DNA of 64,000 bases from Hylemonella sp. (GTDB lineage Bacteria > Pseudomonadota > Gammaproteobacteria > Burkholderiales > Burkholderiaceae_C): assembly GCA_030680575.1 (NCBI GenBank), contig JAUXVI010000045.1:1-64000 (forward strand), given 5' to 3'. Position 1 is the stretch's first letter; each line of letters opens with the position of its first letter. Under the pieces are notes generated by a model. It saw nothing but the letters and a program-made list of their open reading frames with translations, searched no databases and was not told the DNA's origin. Made by a program: the position numbers and the translations under genes. Below are positions 29,709 through 37,800 of the stretch, piece by piece.

Positions 29709-30683
29709 ATGGAGTTGACACCCAATCAACGAGCCATCAGCTTGGCCGCTTTGATGTTCGTGCGGGGCAGTGCATCCTTGGAATGCAATCTGCACGATGA
29801 AGAAATTTCTGCGCTGGAGCTTCTCAAGCAAACGAAGGCAGTTGTGCCTGGCGTGGTCAATGGCCGGGATGCCCTTTGTGCTTTCTGTGGCCTGTACCGT
29901 GGTCCGATTTTCAGAACAGACGATGGGCTCATGGTGCAGTGTCCGGATTGTGGTCCGTTTGCCCTGGATCCAGCCAGTCAGCGCAATTGGCGGCTGGACG
30001 ACGAATGGCTGATTCGAAAACTGCGTGGCGCACTGGACATCTCGCCGCACACAACGGCCACTCAGATCGTCGATGGTGTGTGGGACATTGGTCGGTACAA
30101 GAAGCGGCCGGTGGTGCTGGCTCGCCGTATCGATCTGGTCGAGCGGCACGGGCTGCGGATATTCCATGGACCCGAGCCACGCAGCCAAAGCTGGGTGATC
30201 ACGCCACGGCCTTTGGTGCGGCATCCACTGGAACCGTTGGCGGGGACGGCAACGTGGTGGCATCTGGAAGACCGGTTTGCCTTGCATGGCTTGGCATTGC
30301 GATTGCTCGATCCGGACCAAGGTGAAAAAGCTGATTTCGGGCAGGATGGCACTCCGAGTGTGGCCGTCCATGGACCGTTCAGTGCAGATTACGTCTGGGT
30401 GCATCTGGAGGACTGGCCACACGGCCCCATTCGTTTGACCGATGCCCAGGCCCGGGTGTTTGCGGCGCTGTGGGAGCACCGTGATCGGGCGCAATCATCG
30501 GAATTCATCATGCGAGCTGCAGGGCTCGACAGCGAAAAGCCCATGGACGTGTTCAAGTTGAAGGCCGCAAACCGAGGTGATCCCGTCTACGAGGGGCCAT
30601 TGCATGCGTACGAGCAACTGGTCAGTCGGCAGCGCAGGCTGGGGTTGTATCGGCTGGTTTGGGCGGAGCCGTCAAGTCTTTGA
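29709..30683 (+). CDS. Unrecognised 324-residue zinc-ribbon protein of cargo pair
   Basis: Unknown family. Residues 57-81 carry two CxxC knuckles (LCAFC and VQCPDC), giving a probable four-cysteine zinc ribbon. The C-terminal part (about 240-320) has RLTDAQARVFAALWEHRDRAQSSEFIMRAAGLDSEKPMDVFKLK, which reads like a winged-helix segment, so DNA or RNA binding is plausible. No catalytic motif is evident to me. It follows the 414-residue gene by seven bases and precedes the AbiE-like pair, which has its own operator region. A partner role in a two-protein system is inferred from context only. Confidence 0.8.
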   Translation: MELTPNQRAISLAALMFVRGSASLECNLHDEEISALELLKQTKAVVPGVVNGRDALCAFCGLYRGPIFRTDDGLMVQCPDCGPFALDPASQRNWRLDDEWLIRKLRGALDISPHTTATQIVDGVWDIGRYKKRPVVLARRIDLVERHGLRIFHGPEPRSQSWVITPRPLVRHPLEPLAGTATWWHLEDRFALHGLALRLLDPDQGEKADFGQDGTPSVAVHGPFSADYVWVHLEDWPHGPIRLTDAQARVFAALWEHRDRAQSSEFIMRAAGLDSEKPMDVFKLKAANRGDPVYEGPLHAYEQLVSRQRRLGLYRLVWAEPSSL

Positions 30684-30690
30684 GGGCAGA

Positions 30691-30750
30691 ATCTAACATG
30701 GAGTTTGACTTTTAACATTAACAATGTTAGATTCAATTCATATGTTAGAT
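30691..30750. promoter_or_regulatory. Repeated operator before AbiE-like pair
   Basis: ATCTAACAT (30691-30699) is the exact inverse of ATGTTAGAT, which occurs at 30724-30732 and again at 30742-30750. Between them TAACATT-AAC-AATGTTA (30713-30729) is a perfect palindrome. The cluster spans the possible start codons, so a protein bound here would block transcription of the unit. Autoregulation by the wHTH product, as in AbiE systems, is the simplest reading. Confidence 0.65.
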
Positions 30751-31743
30751 AAGCCGCTTCCCCAGCAAACTGTCCGGTACTTGAACCAGGTACTCGGAGG
30801 GGAGGCCGTGCGCGTGGCTGGCAGCTCAAGAACCGCTGAGTTGACCTATTTTCTTCAAGAAACCTACGACGTGTTGACCGGCGAGCTGCTGGGACAACCG
30901 ATCACACTGGCCTGTGTCAAAGGGCATCAGCCACTGGCTGCTCAACAAATAAGCCAACACACCAAACTGCTGCGTGAGCTGTTGGATACGCCAGTCATCA
31001 TCGCATTGCCAGAGATTGCCCCCGGTGAGCGAAAGCAACTGATTGCGCACGGTGTGGCCTTCGTAGTTCCTGACAGGCAGCTTTTCGCACCGCAGCTGGG
31101 CGTGATTTTGACCGAGCGCTTTGGCACTGAACCCCGCAGGGAGCAAGAACTGTTCAGCCCTGCCACTCAGGCGCTGTTGATCTGGTTTTTGAATCACCAT
31201 CCAGTCACGGAAATCTGGCATCCGTTTGAAGAGGCTGCAGCGCTAGGTTATGCCGGGATGACGGCCACACGGGCTGTGCGCGAGTTGTTGCAATTCGAAC
31301 TGTTTGAACTGGAAGTGCGAGGCCGGGCCAAATACCTCAAGCTCCAAAGTACCCGCCGTGATCTTTGGGAAAAGGCCAAGCCCCACCTGCGCACACCGGT
31401 TCTTAGAACCTTGTGGACCTACGAAAAGCGCATTCTGCAAATGACGGACGCGCGTTGGGCTGGGGAGAGCGCCTTGGCTCATCTGACCATGCTCAATGAG
31501 CCGCGCCAGCAAGTGGTGGCCTTGACGGCCGAGGATGAGCAGCGGGCAAAGCAGGCAGGTATATTCTTCGAGCCTCGTGAGATTGCCGATGGCATTGCTG
31601 TGCAGGTGTGGCGCTATGAGCCCGGCATGCAAGCGAAGGAAAAGACCGTGGATCCTTTGTCTTTATGGCTCAGCTTGAGAGAGAACCGTGACGACCGGAT
31701 TCAGATGGCGCTCGATGAGATTGAGGAGAAGTTCTTGTGGTGA
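30724..31743 (+). CDS. AbiEi-like winged-helix protein (putative antitoxin/regulator)
   Basis: A 339-residue protein paired with a nucleotidyltransferase-like gene. Residues about 20-125 look like an alpha/beta domain (VRVAGSSRTAELTYFLQETYDVL and PVIIALPEIAPGERKQLIAHGVAFVVPDRQLFAPQLG). Residues about 140-215 read as a MarR-like winged helix (SPATQALLIWFLNHHPVTEIWHPFEEAAALGYAGMTATRAVRELLQFELFEL). The start is uncertain: ATG at 30724 or at 30742, both within operator repeats and both lacking a Shine-Dalgarno sequence. The stop overlaps the next gene by seven bases. By analogy with AbiEi it may repress its own operon and neutralise the partner; this is inference. Confidence 0.75.
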   Translation: MLDSIHMLDKPLPQQTVRYLNQVLGGEAVRVAGSSRTAELTYFLQETYDVLTGELLGQPITLACVKGHQPLAAQQISQHTKLLRELLDTPVIIALPEIAPGERKQLIAHGVAFVVPDRQLFAPQLGVILTERFGTEPRREQELFSPATQALLIWFLNHHPVTEIWHPFEEAAALGYAGMTATRAVRELLQFELFELEVRGRAKYLKLQSTRRDLWEKAKPHLRTPVLRTLWTYEKRILQMTDARWAGESALAHLTMLNEPRQQVVALTAEDEQRAKQAGIFFEPREIADGIAVQVWRYEPGMQAKEKTVDPLSLWLSLRENRDDRIQMALDEIEEKFLW

Positions 31744-32477
31744 GAGGGCAGGCAATTTTTCAAGAATGGTTCAAAGACTTCGAGAACCAGTACGTGCTGA
31801 TTGGCGGGACGGCCGCCTCAATCACCATGGAAGAGGCTGGTGTGCCGTTTCGAGGCACCAAGGATCTGGACATCGTTTTGCACGTCGAGGTATTGACACC
31901 TGCTTTTGGACAGAAATTCTGGGAATTCGTGCAAGCTGGTGGCTACCAGCAAAAAGAAGGCGATCCTGAGAAAAAGCCCTGCCTGTACCGTTTTCAGAAA
32001 CCGCTGGACGACGAATTTCCCTACATGCTGGAGCTGTTTTCTCGCGTGCCGGACGGCTTGAATTTTGTGCCTCCAGGGCATCTGACGCCCATTCCAATGG
32101 ACGAGCAGGTCTCCAGCCTGTCGGCCATCTTGCTTGATGATGAGTATTACCAGTTCGTGCTCACCGGTCGAAAAAACAAGCACGGCATACCGTCTTGGGT
32201 GGGCGAGGACCGACTGATTCCATTGAAAGCGGTGGCATGGATGGAAATGACCGAGCGTGTCCGACAGGGTGTAGTCATCGATTCCAAAAATATCAACAAG
32301 CACCTGTCGGACATCGTGAAGTTGTCAGCATTGCTGCAGCCGGGGCAAGTGATTGAGTTGCCCGCCAAACTCCGAGCCGACTTACAGGCGTTTGTCCAGG
32401 CAGTTGTCGCATTGAATCGGCCCGAACAGTTGCAAGCCATGGACCGGGTTGCTGCTGCATACGCTTTCGATTTGTAA
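31737..32477 (+). CDS. AbiEii-like nucleotidyltransferase (putative toxin)
   Basis: A 246-residue protein with the nucleotidyltransferase signature: GGT at residues 23-25 (YVLIGGTAASITM) followed by the metal-binding DLD at 43-45 (FRGTKDLDIVL), as in AbiEii/MNT toxins, which transfer nucleotides to tRNA or proteins. The rest, including LIPLKAVAWMEMTERVRQG and NINKHLSDIVKLSALL, fits the helical tail of that fold. It starts with GTG at 31737 behind the ribosome site GAGGAGA and overlaps the wHTH gene by seven bases, so the two are co-translated. Toxicity or phage defence is inferred from fold and pairing, not shown. Confidence 0.78.
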   Translation: MVRGQAIFQEWFKDFENQYVLIGGTAASITMEEAGVPFRGTKDLDIVLHVEVLTPAFGQKFWEFVQAGGYQQKEGDPEKKPCLYRFQKPLDDEFPYMLELFSRVPDGLNFVPPGHLTPIPMDEQVSSLSAILLDDEYYQFVLTGRKNKHGIPSWVGEDRLIPLKAVAWMEMTERVRQGVVIDSKNINKHLSDIVKLSALLQPGQVIELPAKLRADLQAFVQAVVALNRPEQLQAMDRVAAAYAFDL

Positions 32478-32600
32478 ATTCACCCTCAGTCCGTCGGCCA
32501 GCGCCATCCGACGGATCTATTCACGCCACATCAGCCACTCGACTTGCGCAGCCGGGTGGGTGACGCACCCCATGTGTCATGTCCGCTGAATGTCGGCTGT

Positions 32601-32657
32601 GATTAAGGAACTGGAGATTTCGCCAAAGTTCCTTAATCAGTTCCTTATCAGTTCCCC
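32601..32657. promoter_or_regulatory. Repeated operator upstream of excisionase-like gene
   Basis: GATTAAGGAACT (32601-32612) is the perfect inverse of AGTTCCTTAATC (32627-32638). AGTTCCTTATC (32639-32649) and AGTTCCCC (32650-32657) follow head to tail. A 12-base inverted repeat plus tandem partial copies about 11-12 bases apart suggests cooperative binding by a phage regulator in front of the early gene unit. Confidence 0.6.
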
Positions 32658-32711
32658 ATTGATTTTCTGAAATAGCAGCGTTGTCCCTCAACTCTCTGAA
32701 AGGAGTGACCC

Positions 32712-32981
32712 ATGCTGCTAGCAACACCAGCGCTTTCAACGCTCAACCCCTTGAGCGTCATGGCCCCAGAGCCACACATGCCCCCTCGGCAAGTCCTGAG
32801 CGAAGCCGATCTGGCCTCGCGTTGGGGCATGAGCCCCAAAACTCTCCAACGTTGGCGAATGGAAGGGCGCGGCCCCCATTACTTGAAGCTGGGCAAGCGG
32901 GTGAACTACCCCCTCAATGCCGTGATTGCCTTCGAGAACTGCGTCCAGCACGTCTCCACCTCGCAACGAGCAACTGCTTAA
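32712..32981 (+). CDS. Excisionase/AlpA-like HTH protein
   Basis: An 89-residue protein with a MerR/AlpA-style helix-turn-helix: VLSEADLASRWGMSPKTLQRWRMEGRGPHYLKLGKRVNYPLNAVIAFE (about residues 28-75). Such proteins act as excisionases or activators of phage early genes. The ribosome site GAAAGGAG precedes the ATG. It is first in the plus-strand early unit, just behind the repeated operator, and so is a candidate ligand of that operator. Not distinguishable from sequence: excision factor or transcription regulator. Confidence 0.82.
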   Translation: MLLATPALSTLNPLSVMAPEPHMPPRQVLSEADLASRWGMSPKTLQRWRMEGRGPHYLKLGKRVNYPLNAVIAFENCVQHVSTSQRATA

Positions 32982-32992
32982 GGAGCCGCCCC

Positions 32993-33478
32993 ATGAATCA
33001 CCTTCAATTGCAACAGGCGGCCTTGCCTGACCTATCCGAGAGCCAGATCAGCCGTCTGCCCAAAGATCAACTGGCTCATTTCAGCAACGCGGTGCAGCAG
33101 CTGCATGACTGGACGCTGCAGATGCGCGGCCGGATCAACCGAGGCATGGAAATCCGCTACGCCGAGCAGATTCGCCATGCCGACAGCCTTGGTCAAGACG
33201 AAGCTGCCAGATTCCGCATCGATGACGGTGACCTGCAGATCGATGTCTCGCAGCTCAAAGAAATCGTCTGGGACCAGAAGCACTTGTCCGAGATCGCCGA
33301 GCGGATGGTCGTTGCTGGTGACCGCGTACAGGACTTCATGCAGGTCCAGTTCTCGGTGGCCGAGCAGGACTATGCCCGCTGGCACCCACTGCTGCGTGCG
33401 GCATTTCAGCCCGCTCGAAAGGAACTCATCACTGAGCCCACCTTCCAGATCCGCTGGGTAGGCGATGTCCAGCTCTGA
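32993..33478 (+). CDS. Phage protein of unknown function
   Basis: A 161-residue soluble, mostly helical protein (MNHLQLQQAALPDLSESQISRLPKDQLAHFSNAVQQLHDWTLQMRGRINRGMEIRY). I do not recognise a family. The start at 32993 is chosen because AAGGAG lies seven bases before it; the frame is open further upstream but there it overlaps the HTH gene. The spacing of 11 bases from the HTH gene and 54 to the next gene makes it part of the early replication unit. Confidence 0.75.
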   Translation: MNHLQLQQAALPDLSESQISRLPKDQLAHFSNAVQQLHDWTLQMRGRINRGMEIRYAEQIRHADSLGQDEAARFRIDDGDLQIDVSQLKEIVWDQKHLSEIAERMVVAGDRVQDFMQVQFSVAEQDYARWHPLLRAAFQPARKELITEPTFQIRWVGDVQL

Positions 33479-33532
33479 GCGCCCAAAGCCTTCATCTTCA
33501 CCCAAACACCACCAATCAAAGGAGATTTCTCA

Positions 33533-34210
33533 ATGAACCACGACAACCACCACCAGGCCGCATGGTCTGATTTCAATGACGCCGATGCCCAGCAAGGCGA
33601 GTTCAACCTGATCCCCAAAGGCACCCAGGCCCTGGTCCGCATGGCCATCAAACCCGGCGGTCATGACGACGTCAGCAAGGGCTGGACGGGTGGCTATGCC
33701 ACGGCATCGGATGAAACGGGCGCAGTGTTCCTGTCCTGCGAGTTCGTGTTGCTCACAGGCCCATTTGCCAAGCGCAAGATCTGGAGCAATGTGGGCTTGC
33801 ATTCCAACAAGGGGCCAACCTGGGCGCAGATGGGGCGCAGCTTTATCAAGGCGGTACTCAACAGTTCGCGCAACATCCACCCGGATGACAACTCACCGGA
33901 GGCACAACGCGCTCGCCAGATTCGAAGCTTTGGTGACCTCGATGGTGCTGAATTTGCCGCGCGCATCGGTATTGAAAAAGATGGCCAAGGCGAGTACCGC
34001 AACATCATCAGGCTGGTGATTGAGCCTGACCACAAGGAATACGCAGAGCTGATGCAGGCCAAGCTGCAACGTGATGGAGGAACGGGTGGGGGCTCTGGCG
34101 GGGCCCCAGCGACTGCCGTACCCACATCAGCGGCGCAAGCTCCTCAGCCGGGGGCCAGCTACACACCCCGTCCCGGCAACGTGCAGGGCCGGCCTGCGTG
34201 GGCGCAGTGA
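33533..34210 (+). CDS. Phage early protein, possible ssDNA-binding role
   Basis: A 225-residue protein with a compact N-terminal domain (EFNLIPKGTQALVRMAIKPGG and AVFLSCEFVLLTGPFAKRKIWSNVGLHS) and a flexible Gly/Pro/Ala-rich C-terminal tail (about 185-225). This layout, an OB-like body plus a disordered tail, and its position just before the primase-helicase would suit a single-strand-binding protein, but there is no classical acidic tip. The family is not identified with certainty. Ribosome site AAAGGAGA precedes the ATG. Confidence 0.7.
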   Translation: MNHDNHHQAAWSDFNDADAQQGEFNLIPKGTQALVRMAIKPGGHDDVSKGWTGGYATASDETGAVFLSCEFVLLTGPFAKRKIWSNVGLHSNKGPTWAQMGRSFIKAVLNSSRNIHPDDNSPEAQRARQIRSFGDLDGAEFAARIGIEKDGQGEYRNIIRLVIEPDHKEYAELMQAKLQRDGGTGGGSGGAPATAVPTSAAQAPQPGASYTPRPGNVQGRPAWAQ

Positions 34211-34222
34211 TGGCGAGGCTGC

Positions 34223-34663
34223 ATGAAGTGCTGGGTGTGCTCCCGTCAGGCCAGAGGATTTGGCCATGTGGATCTGCGCTTCAAGGTGGGGCATCCCAAG
34301 CGGTACCCCATCGACTGGATCTTCTGTTCAAGGCGTTGCCAAGATTGTTTCCATCGGCTTTACACAGCCGGTGTGCGCTTTCTCGAACGAGAGGGCGCAT
34401 TGCCTACGGCAGCAGATTTGGGAGCGGGCGTGATAGATCCGACTGAAGCAGAACTCGCCGCCATGCAGCAATGCCTCAAGCCTTTGGGCGAAGCCGCCAG
34501 CGAGATCGGAATGGATCGCCCGCTGTCGAGCTACACCCAGCAAGAAGCTCTGCAGCTGATCAACGCCGTGGTCACGACCTATGTCGAGGCCATGGTTCAA
34601 GAACACGAACGCAGCAAGTACCCAAGCGCTCGTATGCAACTGGATGCGCAGCCAATTTATTGA
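34223..34663 (+). CDS. Cysteine-motif phage protein (DUF6511-like)
   Basis: A 146-residue protein opening with MKCWVCSRQARGFGH and IFCSRRCQDCFHRLY (near residue 33). These two CxxC pairs are likely to bind zinc. From memory it matches a family labelled DUF6511 in prophages of this group; the function is unknown. It lies 12 bases behind the preceding gene in the early unit. Confidence 0.72.
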   Translation: MKCWVCSRQARGFGHVDLRFKVGHPKRYPIDWIFCSRRCQDCFHRLYTAGVRFLEREGALPTAADLGAGVIDPTEAELAAMQQCLKPLGEAASEIGMDRPLSSYTQQEALQLINAVVTTYVEAMVQEHERSKYPSARMQLDAQPIY

Positions 34664-34698
34664 GCTGAGCGTCCTTCCAACCTTCACCAACCAACTGA

Positions 34699-34722
34699 TG
34701 CAGACGGCGAAAGCCGTCTGCA
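34699..34722 (+). other. Perfect RNA hairpin with GAAA tetraloop
   Basis: TGCAGACGGC (34699-34708) and GCCGTCTGCA (34713-34722) form a perfect ten-base-pair stem closed by the GNRA loop GAAA. It lies 15 bases before the next start codon and is not followed by a T run, so it is not a standard terminator. It may stabilise the message or control translation of the next gene. Confidence 0.6.
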
Positions 34723-34737
34723 GGGACGACTGTTTTC

Positions 34738-35025
34738 ATGAAAAAAACCAAACCAATGTTTTCTCCGCAGAGGCAGGCAGGCCATATGGTCTCTGACTTC
34801 GCGGAGGACTATCTCGTCACGGCCGAGCAGGCTTCAGCAGCGCTGAATTTGCCGCTGTACTACTTCATCGACGCCCGCAAGCGCGCTGAGCTGGGAATCC
34901 CGTACTACTCCATCAATCGCATGGTGCGCTATCGAATCCGGGAACTTCACAAATGGCAAGTGAGGTACGCAGCCGAGCAGGTCAAGCACTCAGATGCATC
35001 TCAAGCAGGAGGTGCTCATGCTTGA
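34738..35025 (+). CDS. Small HTH-like phage protein
   Basis: A 95-residue protein with FAEDYLVTAEQASAALNLPLYYFIDARKRAELGIPYYSINRMVRYRIRELHKWQ (about residues 21-74). This is a winged-helix, excisionase-like pattern similar in layout to the one at 32712. No clear Shine-Dalgarno sequence precedes the ATG at 34738; an internal ATG at residue 17 is possible. It overlaps the primase start by eight bases. It is probably a DNA-binding regulator or a replication accessory protein. Confidence 0.7.
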   Translation: MKKTKPMFSPQRQAGHMVSDFAEDYLVTAEQASAALNLPLYYFIDARKRAELGIPYYSINRMVRYRIRELHKWQVRYAAEQVKHSDASQAGGAHA

Positions 35026-37336
35026 TTTCAACGATGTCTCCAGCGGCCACACGCGCAAGGCAGCTGAGGGCAGCACGGACACGGCGCGCGAGAAAGATGA
35101 AATCCGCTCAGCCCTCAACGAACAACTGGGTCTGCTGGTACTGGATATCTGGCCTTCGGGTAAACGTCGCCAGAACAAGTACCTGGTCGGCGATGTGATG
35201 GGTGGCCCCGGCGATAGCCTGGAACTCCTGCTTTCTGGCCCTAAGGCTGGCCTGTGGACCGACCGTGCCACGGGTGAAGGCGGTGACATTCTCGACCTCA
35301 TCGCCCGTTACTACAGCCTCGATGTGCAGGCCCAATTTCCCCAGGTGCTCGAGCGGGCCAAGGGCTGGCTTGGCCGTGTCTCAGCCATGCCCGCAAGCAG
35401 CGTGGCAGCCAGTAAAGCCAAAGCACCTGCCGTGGATGAGCTCGGCCCTGCAACGGCCAAGTGGGATTACCAGGACGCCAGCGGAAAACTCATCGCTGTG
35501 GTTTACCGCTATGACCCCGAGCCCGGGCGCAAGGAGTTCAGGCCCTGGGATGTGCGCCGCCGCAAGATAGCTCCTCCAGAGCCGCGTCCTCTGTACAACC
35601 AGCCGGGCATGCTCAAGTCTGAGCAGGTCGTGATGGTGGAGGGCGAGAAGTGCGCCCAGGCATTGATTGACCTGGGGGTGTGTGCCACCACGGCCATGCA
35701 TGGAGCCAACGCTCCCGTCGATAAAACCGACTGGTCTCCCTTGTCTGGCAAGCACGTCTTGATCTGGCCGGATCGGGATAAGCCCGGCTGGCAATACGCA
35801 GACCATGCATCGCAGGCCATCATGCAGGCGGGGGCCAAGTCGTGCGTGATCTTGCAGCCACCGGCAGAGAAGCCCGAGGGTTGGGATGTTGCCGATGCCG
35901 TAAAGGATGGCTTTGACATTACCGGCTTTCTGGCCGTGGGCGAGAGGGTTCCTGTGGTGCATCAGATCGATGCGCATGCGCCCATGCAGTTGGTCGACGG
36001 CATCGACTACACGAACGAGGATGGCTTGGCCATGGCCTTTTCTCACCAGTTCTCCGAGGACTGGCGCTACTGCGCGCCGTGGAGCAAGTGGCTCGTGTGG
36101 AATGGTGTGCGCTGGAACATCGACAAAGCCTTGTATGTGATGCACCTGTGTCGCCTGATCTGCAGGGCAGCTTCGGTGCAAGCGGATGGCACCAAGCTCA
36201 AAGGTCGCTTGGCCAGCTCGGGAACGATTTCGGCGATCGAACGCATTGTGCGTTCGGATCCGCGTCACAGCGCTACGGTCGAGGAGTGGGACTCAAGCGT
36301 CTGGCTCCTGAACACGCCTGGTGGCATTGTGGACTTGCGCACTGGTGCACGTGGCCCACACGATCGGGATCGCCGCATGACCAAGGTCACCACGGCCACG
36401 CCGCAAGGCGATTGCCCGGTCTGGCGCAATTTTCTGGTGAACGTCACTGGCGATGATGAAGAGCTTCAGGACTATCTGCAACGCGTGGTGGGTTACTGCC
36501 TGACGGGCGACATCAGCACTCACGCGCTCTTCTTCCTGTACGGCACGGGAGCCAATGGCAAGTCGGTCTTCGTGAACGTGATCTCCACGGTTCTTGGCGA
36601 CTATGCCGCCAACGCGCCCATGGATACCTTCATGGAATCGCGTTCGGACCGGCACCCCACCGATCTGGCAGGACTGCGTGGTGCCCGCTTTGTTTCGGCA
36701 ACTGAGACAGAGCAAGGCAGGCGCTGGAACGAATCCAAGATCAAGGCGATCACGGGGGGTGACGACATCACGGCGCGCCTGATGCACCAAGATTTCTTTA
36801 CCTACAGACCGCAGTTCAAGCTGCTCATCGCGGGCAATCACAAGCCTGCGATTCGCAACATCGACGAGGCTATGCGCCGCCGCATGCACCTGATCCCTTT
36901 CACGATCACGGTCCCTCCAGAAAAGCGCGATCCGCTCCTGACCGAGAAGCTGCTTGCCGAGCGCGACGGAATCATGGCCTGGGCGGTTCAGGGCTGCCTG
37001 CTTTGGCAAAGCCAGGGCCTGGTTCAACCCAAGTCCGTGGTGAGTGCGACCGAAGAGTACTTCGAGGCCGAGGACGCCATGGGGCGGTGGATGAGTGAGC
37101 GCTGCAACCTGGGCGTCAACCACAAGGCATTGACGGCCACGCTCTTCAACGACTGGAAGCAGTGGGCCGAACTCAGTGGTGAGTACATAGGCACGCAACG
37201 CCGGTTCTCCGACGCCTTGTTGGCCAGACGGTTCGAGAAGTGGCGCAACTCCATGGGCGTGCGTGGCTATCAGGGGATCGACCTCAAACAGCCCACTTCC
37301 TTGCCTGCCCGGTCTTATCCGTACAACGATGATTGA
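35018..37336 (+). CDS. P4-type phage primase/helicase
   Basis: A 772-residue replication protein. The N-terminal part (about 1-110) looks like a primase-associated region (GLWTDRATGEGGDILDLIARYY). A Toprim-like core follows (VMVEGEKCAQALIDLGVCATT, DRDKPGWQYADHA, about 200-290). The C-terminal part (about 470-700) is a D5/P4 superfamily-3 helicase with Walker A LYGTGANGKSVFVNVI and FKLLIAGNHKPAIRN. It would prime and unwind at the phage origin. I start at the ATG at 35018 because AGGAGG lies just before it. No origin iterons are obvious nearby. Confidence 0.9.
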   Translation: MLDFNDVSSGHTRKAAEGSTDTAREKDEIRSALNEQLGLLVLDIWPSGKRRQNKYLVGDVMGGPGDSLELLLSGPKAGLWTDRATGEGGDILDLIARYYSLDVQAQFPQVLERAKGWLGRVSAMPASSVAASKAKAPAVDELGPATAKWDYQDASGKLIAVVYRYDPEPGRKEFRPWDVRRRKIAPPEPRPLYNQPGMLKSEQVVMVEGEKCAQALIDLGVCATTAMHGANAPVDKTDWSPLSGKHVLIWPDRDKPGWQYADHASQAIMQAGAKSCVILQPPAEKPEGWDVADAVKDGFDITGFLAVGERVPVVHQIDAHAPMQLVDGIDYTNEDGLAMAFSHQFSEDWRYCAPWSKWLVWNGVRWNIDKALYVMHLCRLICRAASVQADGTKLKGRLASSGTISAIERIVRSDPRHSATVEEWDSSVWLLNTPGGIVDLRTGARGPHDRDRRMTKVTTATPQGDCPVWRNFLVNVTGDDEELQDYLQRVVGYCLTGDISTHALFFLYGTGANGKSVFVNVISTVLGDYAANAPMDTFMESRSDRHPTDLAGLRGARFVSATETEQGRRWNESKIKAITGGDDITARLMHQDFFTYRPQFKLLIAGNHKPAIRNIDEAMRRRMHLIPFTITVPPEKRDPLLTEKLLAERDGIMAWAVQGCLLWQSQGLVQPKSVVSATEEYFEAEDAMGRWMSERCNLGVNHKALTATLFNDWKQWAELSGEYIGTQRRFSDALLARRFEKWRNSMGVRGYQGIDLKQPTSLPARSYPYNDD

Positions 37337-37348
37337 GAGGAAATTTCA

Positions 37349-37549
37349 ATGAAAAAGATTTCAGATATCGGCTGTTTGACGCAACTGACGAGTCATTACA
37401 TTGGTTCTTTACGCGGGCGCGTAGACGCGCATAAAGAGAAGGAGTGTTTTGTACCGTCAAAAGCGTCAGACCCATTGTCAAAACCGGACAAGTCCGTTTT
37501 TGACTTCCCAGCGGCGCATCGGAATATTTCGTTTGGAGGGCAGGTATGA
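37349..37549 (+). CDS. Small hypothetical protein before tail of early operon
   Basis: A 66-residue open frame (MKKISDIGCLTQLTSHYIGSLRGRVDAHKEKECFVPSKAS). It has a ribosome-like GAGGAAA and an ATGA overlap with the next gene, the two best reasons to call it. No family is recognised and the composition is unremarkable. It could equally be a leader for translational coupling. Confidence 0.5.
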   Translation: MKKISDIGCLTQLTSHYIGSLRGRVDAHKEKECFVPSKASDPLSKPDKSVFDFPAAHRNISFGGQV

Positions 37550-37800
37550 AGATCCCTCCAGCACGTTACCCATCGCCCCTTGGGCGCATGCAGGCCACTC
37601 CCATGGATGTCGAGGCGGCCAAGCGCCAGGGGTGGCGCGAGCAGCACATCCTGGTCGTCTCCCATGATGACGAGCGGCTTGACTTCTTGGAGCGCCAGCT
37701 CATTCGCAGCATTGGCGAAAGGCTCTATGGTCAGGGCCATGGTGCGAGTCATGGTCATGCCCATAGTCACTCCCAATCCAAGGGAGGTGGCCATGGATGA
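37546..37800 (+). CDS. Small His-rich phage protein
   Basis: An 84-residue protein. The first 60 residues look helical (AAKRQGWREQHILVVSHDDERLDFLERQLIRSIGERLYG), then comes a His/Ser/Gly tail (GQGHGASHGHAHSHSQSKGGGHG) that could bind metal. The start overlaps the previous stop (ATGA), and its stop overlaps the start of the following gene. Function unknown. Confidence 0.68.
   Translation: MKIPPARYPSPLGRMQATPMDVEAAKRQGWREQHILVVSHDDERLDFLERQLIRSIGERLYGQGHGASHGHAHSHSQSKGGGHG

Noticed and set aside
29204-30494. Long minus-strand frames opposite the cargo pair
   Set aside because: They mirror the plus-strand genes, which have good ribosome sites and consistent spacing.
32491-32514. CCGTCGG/CCGACGG inverted repeat after the nucleotidyltransferase gene as a terminator
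   Set aside because: The stem is short with a ten-base loop and no T run follows; too weak to call.
37720-37790. Short repeated CATGGT/CATGCC pattern considered as a DNA repeat element
   Set aside because: It encodes the His/Ser tail of the small protein and is explained by codon repetition.
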